Source: an uncultured Muribaculaceae bacterium
GTDB taxonomy: Bacteria; Bacteroidota; Bacteroidia; Bacteroidales; Muribaculaceae
Direction: 5' to 3'
DNA length: 54,727 bases
Assembly (NCBI GenBank): GCA_910577465.1
Contig: CAJTMM010000017.1
Coordinates: 1-54,727 of the forward strand
The notes beneath the pieces were generated by a model. It did not search any database and was not told the origin of the DNA. It saw nothing but the letters and a program-made list of their open reading frames with translations. The translations under genes and the position numbers were made by a program. Positions 1 through 7,363 of this stretch are shown piece by piece. Numbering within the stretch: position 1 is the stretch's first letter; the number at the start of each line of letters is the position of its first letter.

Positions 1-2789
1 ATATCGGCTATGCCCCTCAGGAAGTAAAAATCACCGGCGAACAGCCCATTACCGTTGTAATGGAGGAGGACACCAAGGCGCTCGACGAAGTGGTGGTGAC
101 CGCGCTCGGTATCAAGCGTTCGGAAAAAGCCCTTTCGTACAATGTGCAGAAAGTGTCTACGGACCAAATTACAGCTGTAAAAGATGCCAATTTTATGAAT
201 TCACTTGCCGGTAAAGTAGCCGGTGTGACCATCAATGCCAACGCGACCGGTGCCGGCGGTGCATCCCGCGTTGTAATGCGTGGTGTTAAATCTATAAATG
301 GCGACAACCAGGCACTCTATGTGATTGACGGTGTGCCGATGTTCAATCTCTCCAGCGGAGATGGTGTATCGAGCATATATTCCGGACAGCCGGGCTCAGA
401 CGGAGTGGCTGACATAAATCCGGAAGACATCGAATCGGTATCCATGCTTACAGGCCCTGCGGCAGCAGCGTTGTATGGTAATGCAGCAGCTAACGGTGTT
501 GTCCTAATCACGACCAAAAAAGGTGAGGAGGGAAAAACATCTGTGACGTATAGTAACAGCACAATGTTCACTACCGCCTATATGACACCTAAACTTCAAA
601 GCAAATACGGAAATAAAGCTAACGATGCTTCAAGCTGGGGCGACGTTGTCAATAGTTCATTTGACGCCAATGATTTCTTCCGGACCGGTGTTAACGAGAT
701 AAACTCGCTGACACTTTCTACCGGTACTTCGAAAAATCAGACATTTTTCTCCGCGGCATCAACAAACACTACGAATATACTTCCTAACAGCGGCTATAAT
801 CGTTATAACTTCAACGTCCGTAACACTACGACATTCCTAAATGATAAACTTGTTCTTGACGCAAACATGTCATACATCGTACAAAATGATAAAAACATGA
901 TGGCGCAAGGTATTTACAATAACCCTCTTATAGGTTTGTATCTGTTCCCGCGTGGTGAAAACTTTGATGACGTGCGCATGTTTGAGAGATACTCCCCTGA
1001 CAATGAGGTTATGGAACAATACTGGCCTTATGGTATGCACAATGAGGGCTTGTATAATCCATATTGGATGCAGAACCGCATGGTGCGTGAAAACAAGAAA
1101 AAGCGTTATATGCTCGGTGCATCATTGAAATGGAACATCACCGATTGGTTGAACATCATAGGCCGTGTCAAAATCGACAACTATTACAGCATGTACACAT
1201 ACAAAGCCTATGCTTCGTCAAATCAGGCAATTGGTCCGGTTAACGGTCGCGGGTCATATACAGAAAACTCTACTGAATCCGAAAACACGTATGCTGATAT
1301 AATCGCGAACATAAACAAGGCATTTGGAAACGATTGGTCGCTTAATGCTAATATCGGTGGCTCTATAAATGATAGCCGTTACAGACTCGTAGGTTACAGT
1401 GGAAGTTTGAATCTGCTCAACTTCTTCACAATACACAATATCAACTACAATCTCCCATTCCAACGTCCGAACACGGCTTGGCATGATCAAGTACAAGCTT
1501 TATTCGCGAATGTGGAAGTAGGATGGAAATCAATGCTATATCTCACTGCCACCGGACGTAATGACTGGGATTCTCATTTGGCATTTTCCAAACACACCTC
1601 TTTCTTTTATCCTTCAGTGGGACTCTCGGCTATCTTGACCAACATGATCGATGTTCCTCAATGGATTACTTTTTTAAAAGTTAGAGCATCATATACAGAG
1701 GTGGGCAAAGCATACGATCGCTTTCTTACTACCATATCATATCCTTACGACGGATCTTCATGGAGTGTGCAGTCAGCATACCCGAATACTGATTTAAAGC
1801 CTGAACGTACGAAATCCTGGGAAGTAGGTTTTGATGCCCGCCTTCTCAATAACATCAAACTCGGTCTTACATATTATCGGTCGAATACCAATAATCAAAC
1901 ATTCAGTATCAACCTCAGTGAGAGTGCCGGTTACAAAAGTCTAACCATACAGACCGGTAGGGTAATGAATGAAGGTATCGAACTACTTGCCGGATTTGAA
2001 AAGAATTGGGGTGACTGGCATTTTAATACCACGTATACTCTTACATGGAATAGAAATGAAATCAAGAAACTATCCGAGGGACTTAAAAATGTAATTACCG
2101 GCGAACCCATTGAACTTGAAGACCGTGAAATGGTGCAGTATGGCAACATGCAGGCATCCGTACGACTAAGAACCGGCGGCTCCATGGGTGATGTTTATGC
2201 GACTTCCGATTTTGAACGTGATGCTGAAGGCCGTGTAATCGTGACAAATAACTCTCCGTCCGTTGTCACTACTGATCCATACTACTTAGGCTCCATATTG
2301 CCTAAAATCAATATGGGTTTGAGCTTGAATGGAGGATATAAAGGTATAAACCTCGGAATGACATTTACCGGACGTATAGGCGGTATCTGTATAAGCCAGA
2401 CTCAATCCATGCTCAATTCATTTGGTGTTTCCCAAGAGTCTGCCGACATCAGGGATGCCGGAGGAACAGTGCCGGTCAACTGGGCTGAAATTCCAATCCA
2501 GTCATTCTACGCCGCCACTTCCTCATTTGCTCCACTATACACATATAGTGCAACTAACTTCAGGCTTGGAGAGCTTTCATTAAACTACACTCTGCCCCGC
2601 AAATGGTTTAAGGACAAGATGGGTATGACGGTAGGTTTTGTTGGTAAAAACCTTTGGATGATATACTGTAAGGCTCCATTTGATCCGGAACTTACCTCAT
2701 CATCATCATCCAACTACTACCAGGGATTTGACTATTACATGCTACCGAGCATGCGTTCCTATGGATTCAATGTTAAACTTAATTTCTAA
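1..2789 (+). CDS. SusC-family TonB-dependent outer-membrane transporter (5' end outside window), operon A
   Basis: Outer-membrane barrel that imports oligosaccharides with the SusD-like lipoprotein encoded next. The reading frame is open from base 3, so the signal peptide and most of the N-terminal carboxypeptidase-regulatory domain lie upstream of the window; 928 residues are visible. Seen: the end of that domain (IGYAPQEVKITGE), the TonB-box region LDEVVVTALGIKR, the plug segment with YVIDGVPMFN and GPAAAALYGNAAANGVVLITTKKG, repeated barrel strands, and a typical C-terminus ending in GFNVKLNF. The stop is 7 bp before the susD start. The first 155 bases are almost identical to the paralogue at 7590-7744, after which identity drops sharply and the gene becomes AT-richer. 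The substrate cannot be read from the sequence; the GH18 gene downstream suggests a GlcNAc-containing glycan. Confidence 0.95.
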   Translation, partial: IGYAPQEVKITGEQPITVVMEEDTKALDEVVVTALGIKRSEKALSYNVQKVSTDQITAVKDANFMNSLAGKVAGVTINANATGAGGASRVVMRGVKSINGDNQALYVIDGVPMFNLSSGDGVSSIYSGQPGSDGVADINPEDIESVSMLTGPAAAALYGNAAANGVVLITTKKGEEGKTSVTYSNSTMFTTAYMTPKLQSKYGNKANDASSWGDVVNSSFDANDFFRTGVNEINSLTLSTGTSKNQTFFSAASTNTTNILPNSGYNRYNFNVRNTTTFLNDKLVLDANMSYIVQNDKNMMAQGIYNNPLIGLYLFPRGENFDDVRMFERYSPDNEVMEQYWPYGMHNEGLYNPYWMQNRMVRENKKKRYMLGASLKWNITDWLNIIGRVKIDNYYSMYTYKAYASSNQAIGPVNGRGSYTENSTESENTYADIIANINKAFGNDWSLNANIGGSINDSRYRLVGYSGSLNLLNFFTIHNINYNLPFQRPNTAWHDQVQALFANVEVGWKSMLYLTATGRNDWDSHLAFSKHTSFFYPSVGLSAILTNMIDVPQWITFLKVRASYTEVGKAYDRFLTTISYPYDGSSWSVQSAYPNTDLKPERTKSWEVGFDARLLNNIKLGLTYYRSNTNNQTFSINLSESAGYKSLTIQTGRVMNEGIELLAGFEKNWGDWHFNTTYTLTWNRNEIKKLSEGLKNVITGEPIELEDREMVQYGNMQASVRLRTGGSMGDVYATSDFERDAEGRVIVTNNSPSVVTTDPYYLGSILPKINMGLSLNGGYKGINLGMTFTGRIGGICISQTQSMLNSFGVSQESADIRDAGGTVPVNWAEIPIQSFYAATSSFAPLYTYSATNFRLGELSLNYTLPRKWFKDKMGMTVGFVGKNLWMIYCKAPFDPELTSSSSSNYYQGFDYYMLPSMRSYGFNVKLNF

Positions 2790-2796
2790 TCATATA

Positions 2797-4320
2797 ATGA
2801 ATAAAATTAAATTCATCATATTTTCCACACTATTGTGTGCTGCCACAGCTTGTACACAATATTATGAGGAATATAATACCAATCCCACACAGCCAACATC
2901 TGTTCCGGCAGTGAATCTGCTCAGTACTATGTTTGAGGGATATGGTCAACCGCAACAGAATAACTGTCAGTTTATGAACTGCATGTGGGCATGTTATAGC
3001 GGACATGTTGCAGCTGTTGCCAACTGGAATCTGGGCACTAATATATATGCGTATTATAATCCCAGTGATAATCATAACAGTAGTACCTTCAGTATCCTTT
3101 TCGGTCAAGTCTATCCGAGCTATTATTACATTCAGGAGCAGACCAACGAACAAGGTGCCGTATATGCGATAGCATTATTGTCGCGAGTTTACAATATGCA
3201 TCAACTTGCATCCTTGCAAGGTCCCATCCCTTATACCAAGGTGGAAAACGGACAGCTTGAAGCCGGTTATGATGACGAGGAAACTGCATGGCATGCCATG
3301 TTTGAAGATCTTGACAAAGCGATACAGATACTTTCTCAGGTTTCTGTAAACAATGACCTTGCAAGTATAGACCAATTTTACGGTGGAGATTGTACGAAAT
3401 GGCTACGATTTGCCAATACGCTAAAACTGCGTATGGCGATACGCATTTCCAATGCTCCCGGAATGGCTGACTTTGCACGCAACGCTGCCGAAGAAGCCGT
3501 GACCTCAGGGGTGATGACCTCAACCGGGCATAGCTGTTGGAACACAACCAATGGAAAGTCCGGAGCCAATGGCTTTGCTATCCAATGGATGACTGAGGAA
3601 AATAAAGCAAATGCATGTCTTGTATCATATATGAACGGATATAACGATCCGCGACGTCCCGCATACTTTCAGACTGCATCTACCGGTGGTTACGTCGGAG
3701 CCCGTTTTGGTTCTACACAGATTCCTACAACCAGTACCTATAATGGTGTCTCAAAACTTAAAATCTCTGATAGCCAGCAGAACCCCATGCCGGTGATGTA
3801 TGCTGCAGAAGCTGCATTCCTGATGGCCGAAGGTGCCTTGAAGGGGTGGAATATGGGTGATACGCCTGAGTCCCTCTACAAAAAAGGTATAGAATTGAGT
3901 TTTGAAGAATTTGGAATCAGTGGTGTCGAGAATTATCTTAACAGCACATCTCTGCCCGGATCTCATACCGACAGGATTCTGCCGGCTGACTCTTACACAA
4001 ACAAATCTACCGTATGCGTAAAATGGAATAACGGTGATTCAGATGATGTGAAGTTAGAGAAAATACTTACCCAGAAATGGATTGCTCTGTATCTTGATCC
4101 TCTAAATGGATGGTCTGATTACCGTCGTACCGGCTATCCTCAGTTATTCCCCTCAACCATGTCGTCTAATGCCAATGTCAGCACTACCCGTGGTGCAAGA
4201 CGTCTGCGGTTCCCGTTAAGCGAGTACAATACGAATACTGCAAATGTCCACGAGGCTGTATTGATGATCGGAGGACAAGATAATGAAGGTGTCGACCTGT
4301 GGTGGGCACTAAAACAGTAA
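2797..4320 (+). CDS. SusD-family glycan-binding lipoprotein, operon A
   Basis: Surface lipoprotein that caps the SusC barrel and binds glycan. I chose the ATG at 2797, 507 aa, because it follows the susC stop directly and gives a short lipoprotein signal (MNKIKFIIF...) ending in LCAATAC, with the lipidated Cys at residue 19. An upstream in-frame extension would overlap the end of susC and lacks a signal. The mature start (YYEEYNTNPTQP) and the C-terminal pattern WIALYLDPLNGWSDYRRTGYP followed by RLRFPLSEYNTN are typical of this SusD subfamily (SusD/RagB superfamily, helical TPR-like fold). It is followed after 18 bp by the GH18 gene, in one operon. The paralogues at 10427 and 48252 share the same end motifs. 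Confidence 0.93.
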   Translation: MNKIKFIIFSTLLCAATACTQYYEEYNTNPTQPTSVPAVNLLSTMFEGYGQPQQNNCQFMNCMWACYSGHVAAVANWNLGTNIYAYYNPSDNHNSSTFSILFGQVYPSYYYIQEQTNEQGAVYAIALLSRVYNMHQLASLQGPIPYTKVENGQLEAGYDDEETAWHAMFEDLDKAIQILSQVSVNNDLASIDQFYGGDCTKWLRFANTLKLRMAIRISNAPGMADFARNAAEEAVTSGVMTSTGHSCWNTTNGKSGANGFAIQWMTEENKANACLVSYMNGYNDPRRPAYFQTASTGGYVGARFGSTQIPTTSTYNGVSKLKISDSQQNPMPVMYAAEAAFLMAEGALKGWNMGDTPESLYKKGIELSFEEFGISGVENYLNSTSLPGSHTDRILPADSYTNKSTVCVKWNNGDSDDVKLEKILTQKWIALYLDPLNGWSDYRRTGYPQLFPSTMSSNANVSTTRGARRLRFPLSEYNTNTANVHEAVLMIGGQDNEGVDLWWALKQ

Positions 4321-4338
4321 CACAAATGAATATATCAA

Positions 4339-5505
4339 ATGAAGAAGTTATTATTATATTTAGGATTGATAGTGTCGTGTGTGACATTCGTGCAGTGCGA
4401 TGACTGGACTGACCCTGAAGTTGAATCAGGACTGTCAAAAGAAGATTTCATGGAGCAGGATACCAAGAAGGTTGAAGCTTATTATGCCGCTCTGCGTGAT
4501 TACAAAAAAAGTGACCATTCAGTCTGTTTCGGCTGGTACGCGAGCTGGCAGCCTACTGCAACCACCTCAATATCCGGTACGGCATATATGTCGAGTCTTC
4601 CGGATTCAATGGATATAGTATCTCTTTGGGAGTCGGGTTGGTCGACGGCATTCTGGCTTGATATGAACGACATGAAGAGAAAGGACCTTGATTATGCAAG
4701 GAAAAATAAAGGATTGAAAGTCGTTTATTGTCACATGCTTGGTGATATAGGCGCTGAAATCACACCTCAATATGTACAATCTGCCAGTGTCGAAGAGCCG
4801 GCGGTGATTAACGGTGTCGAATATACCAGCCCTGCAACCGCCAACGCCGCTTTCTGGGGTTATGATGGCGGTACGAGTGAAGATTGGGAGGCTGCATGCC
4901 GCAAATTCGCTCAAGCCTTTACCGACTCAATAATCAAATATGATTATGATGGTATAGACCTTGATTATGAACCGAACTACGGTCACACCGGCAACCTTGC
5001 GAGCTACCCACAACGTATGCACTGGTTCCTTGACGAATTGTCAAAAGCTTTTGGACCTGTCTCCGGTTCTGAACGTCTGCTTATTGTAGATGGTGAACCT
5101 CAAACGCTGAATGCTGAGAGTGGTCCACTTCTGGACTACTATATAATCCAGGCTTACAACTGTTCCGGTGACGCTAACCTCGATAGCAGATTCTCAGGAT
5201 TGGTCAATAAATTCGGCCAAGTTGAAGATGTGGAAACAATAGCACGTAAAACCATCTGGACAGAGAACTTTGAGGATGTATCATTGCGTGCAGGTGGCGC
5301 AAACTTTACGAAACGCGACGGAACCCGCACGAAGTCATTGCGTGGAATGGCGGAATGGCGTCCCCGGGATTACCCTGATGTCCGTATCGGAGGTGTGGGC
5401 GCGTTCAAATTTGCGCTCAGCTATAATATGCATTCCACTCCATATTTTTATATGCGTGAGGCTATTCAGGCTATGAATCCGGCAGGAATAGAAAACCAAC
5501 ATTAA
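4339..5505 (+). CDS. GH18 glycoside hydrolase lipoprotein (endo-beta-N-acetylglucosaminidase-like), operon A
   Basis: Predicted surface enzyme hydrolysing beta-1,4 bonds next to GlcNAc. The 388-aa protein begins MKKLLLYLGLIVSCVTFVQC, a lipoprotein signal with Cys20. The GH18 motif DxxDxDxE is intact as DGIDLDYE, D204 to E211, where E211 is the expected acid and D209 the residue assisting the substrate N-acetyl group. A later strand DYYIIQAYN supplies the usual active-site Tyr. Members of this family use substrate-assisted catalysis through an oxazoline intermediate; chitinase versus N-glycan endoglycosidase cannot be separated by eye, but a single-domain lipoprotein in a SusC/D operon favours endo-acting glycoprotein or oligosaccharide processing. 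It is the third gene of the operon, 18 bp after susD and 29 bp before the LamG protein. Confidence 0.85.
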   Translation: MKKLLLYLGLIVSCVTFVQCDDWTDPEVESGLSKEDFMEQDTKKVEAYYAALRDYKKSDHSVCFGWYASWQPTATTSISGTAYMSSLPDSMDIVSLWESGWSTAFWLDMNDMKRKDLDYARKNKGLKVVYCHMLGDIGAEITPQYVQSASVEEPAVINGVEYTSPATANAAFWGYDGGTSEDWEAACRKFAQAFTDSIIKYDYDGIDLDYEPNYGHTGNLASYPQRMHWFLDELSKAFGPVSGSERLLIVDGEPQTLNAESGPLLDYYIIQAYNCSGDANLDSRFSGLVNKFGQVEDVETIARKTIWTENFEDVSLRAGGANFTKRDGTRTKSLRGMAEWRPRDYPDVRIGGVGAFKFALSYNMHSTPYFYMREAIQAMNPAGIENQH

Positions 5506-5534
5506 ATATTGTATAAAACCACCTATGACCAATT

Positions 5535-6770
5535 ATGAAACTATTAAAATATTTATTTACCATAGTGATATCATCCTTGGTTACCGGATGTAACTCTGAC
5601 TTAGATACAATATCCAACGGGATATATATAGAAGAAGCGTCACCGGTACTCGATGATATATCCAAACAGATTAAAAATGTAGTCATTGATGCAGGCAATG
5701 TGCAACTGGGGCTTACCGTGCGACTTAATAAGCCTTATAGTACAGATGTATCGGTAATGATAGAGACCTCTCAGGATATACTTGACAAGTACAACGAAGA
5801 ATATCAATCAAGCTATGAGATTCTTCCTGCAGAGTATTGGTCAGTAAATAGCCATGTGACCATTCCGGCAGGCTCGGTATCGGCAAAAGCTAATCTGACA
5901 GTATTGGGCTGTCCTTCCGACGGACATCTCTATGCATTGCCATTCAAGATAGTATCTGAGGATGGTAATCTCGCTACCGTGGGTAACGGCGACCACCTGC
6001 TATATCTCCTGAGCGCTCCGCATCGTCAGCATAGTGCCATCTTTACTTATGGCGCATTGGGTGCCTCTGTGAATATCAATCAGAATCTTCCTAATTGGAC
6101 TATTGAATATTGGGTCAAATGGGATGATAACAGTAATATGAGACCAACATCGGCTTGGGATGCCAATGCATCGACAGAATGGAGAAAACGAGTATTCCCT
6201 CCCGAGACTCAGCCGATTGGAGGTATCAGCAATCTGACGTTCTTGTTCTATCCATTGGGAAATGAGGATAATACGCCCAATATGCAGTTTAAAGCGTCAT
6301 CCGGAACAATGGGTAATACCCGACGTAGCAGTTTGGGTGGATTCTATTGGCCGCGTGAAGAATGGGTACATCTTGCGATAGTGTATGACGGAAACGAATT
6401 CAGAACGTACGCTAATGGCGAAGTACAACCATTTGAAAGTGGTGAGACATTATCTGCCGGTGATAAGGACTTTTCCAATTGGGCACAAATGCGCTTAGCT
6501 ATACAAGGCAGTAACGCTACATATAACCGATATACCAAACTTGAGATGGCTCAAGTACGACTTTGGGGTAAAGCTTTGTCTCTTGCAGAGATAAAACTTA
6601 ACATGTCAAAGGCAGTAGCTCCCGACTCCGAGTCCTTGGTGGGATATTGGCCCTGCGATGAAGCAGACGGTACCGTACTCCATGATGTAACAGCAAATGG
6701 TAATCATATCTCATCACCCAATGTTAAATGGAGTGATAACGATATTAATTTTAGTTCCCCTAATGAATAA
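5535..6770 (+). CDS. DUF1735 + LamG (laminin-G-like) surface lipoprotein, operon A
   Basis: Probable surface glycan-binding protein of the operon, 411 aa. The lipoprotein signal ends in SSLVTGC with Cys19. Residues about 35-155 resemble the DUF1735 / BT_3987-like N-terminal domain (strands with VQLGLTVRLNKPYSTDVSV, then LPAEYWSV and LPFKIVSEDG). Residues about 165-400 are a concanavalin-like LamG_3 fold: WTIEYWVKWDD, EEWVHLAIVYDGNEFRTYANG, MAQVRLWGKALSLAEI, LVGYWPCDEADGTVLHD. No catalytic residues are recognisable. Paralogues are at 13219 and 50894. It is the last gene of operon A; the duplicated structured element starts 5 bp after its stop. Binding specificity is unknown. Confidence 0.85.
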   Translation: MKLLKYLFTIVISSLVTGCNSDLDTISNGIYIEEASPVLDDISKQIKNVVIDAGNVQLGLTVRLNKPYSTDVSVMIETSQDILDKYNEEYQSSYEILPAEYWSVNSHVTIPAGSVSAKANLTVLGCPSDGHLYALPFKIVSEDGNLATVGNGDHLLYLLSAPHRQHSAIFTYGALGASVNINQNLPNWTIEYWVKWDDNSNMRPTSAWDANASTEWRKRVFPPETQPIGGISNLTFLFYPLGNEDNTPNMQFKASSGTMGNTRRSSLGGFYWPREEWVHLAIVYDGNEFRTYANGEVQPFESGETLSAGDKDFSNWAQMRLAIQGSNATYNRYTKLEMAQVRLWGKALSLAEIKLNMSKAVAPDSESLVGYWPCDEADGTVLHDVTANGNHISSPNVKWSDNDINFSSPNE

Positions 6771-6774
6771 TGTA

Positions 6775-6893
6775 CTATTGTAAATTAGGCGATTAACGTT
6801 CACACTTTAATCATAATGAAGGGATGCCGCACCCAACCGGCGTCCTGATGCAAAGGCGAAGTCCGGGCTTGTGAAAGTCCGGACTTTTCGTTG
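6775..6893 (+). repeat. Structured 3' element, copy 1 (of two)
   Basis: This 119-bp block is repeated at 14399-14518 with four substitutions and one 1-nt indel, each copy just after the last gene of a GH18 operon. Three stems are visible: GATTAA 6791-6796 with TTAATC 6807-6812; 6821-6829 with 6838-6846 around an 8-nt loop CACCCAAC; and a 12-bp stem 6859-6870/6875-6886 closed by a GTGA (GNRA) tetraloop and followed by TTCG. The last stem could act as a terminator. Three of the four substitutions fall in the second stem and all keep pairing. Confidence 0.85.
6859..6888 (+). terminator. Probable terminator hairpin of operon A
   Basis: AAGTCCGGGCTT pairs with AAGTCCGGACTT across a GTGA loop (12 bp with one G-U pair), followed by only two further T residues. 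It is strong by stem and weak by U-tract, so it may be an RNA-stabilising 3' end rather than a classical intrinsic terminator. Confidence 0.5.
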
Positions 6894-7128
6894 TATATCC
6901 GAATTCTATAATTGCCTGTCGGGAGCTGCAAAGTCTTATGAGACAGGTTTGTTAAGTAAGCAGTGGAGTGTAGGGTGGCAGTATCCTATATTTCTGTATC
7001 TCCGTCTATGTCGTGATGGCATAGATGGTGAGTTTTTGAGGGTGTTTTTGGGCGATGATGCATAAGTGATTGGTAATGTGTCGTGTATGTGTATGAATGC
7101 CCGACAGGATTCGATGAAATTTATTGTA

Positions 7129-7181
7129 TTAACGTATTTTAACTACTGGGGGGGTGATTTCTTCCTTTATATTTAAATTTG
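7129..7181 (+). promoter_or_regulatory. Operon B promoter with G7 tract at the -33 position
   Basis: The -7 element TAAATTTG (7174-7181) matches TAnnTTTG. There is no TTG at -33; instead a run of seven G (7148-7154) ends exactly 19 bp upstream. Upstream of it are two TTAA cores 10 bp apart (7129-7132 and 7139-7142, in ATTAAC and TTTAAC), with 5 bp between the second core and the G-run. The operon C promoter (44834-44887) has the same elements at the same distances, including GGGTGATTT. The role as activator site plus promoter is inferred. Confidence 0.65.
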
Positions 7182-7262
7182 TGAAAATTTTCTTTGGGCG
7201 TACCATGTCTTTTAACATTACGCAGGGAGCTGCCGAAGTGGGTGCGATAGAGAGAGTTGTTG

Positions 7263-7283
7263 CTGTACTTTATTGGAGTACAG
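7263..7283 (+). other. Hairpin in the susC leader of operon B
   Basis: CTGTACT (7263-7269) and AGTACAG (7277-7283) form a perfect 7-bp stem with a 7-nt loop, about 80 nt before the start codon and about 75-80 nt after the predicted transcription start. It could be a post-transcriptional control element; nothing more can be read. Confidence 0.4.
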
Positions 7284-7363
7284 TGTGATAGGTAAGTTTT
7301 TTATGACCATTTATTATTTATTGATAACCTTAAATTTTATTCACTAACCAATCAACTATCATT

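Larger units (their letters stand above)
6771..7363 (+). other. Intergenic region between operons A and B
   Basis: This 593-bp stretch holds no convincing gene. From left to right it contains the duplicated structured 3' element of operon A (6775-6893), about 230 bp with nothing recognised, the operon B promoter region (7129-7181), and a leader of roughly 175 nt before susC. The leader has a 7-bp hairpin at 7263-7283 and an AT-rich end with ACTAACCAATC shortly before the start codon, resembling ATTAACCAATT upstream of the operon C susC. Confidence 0.7.
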
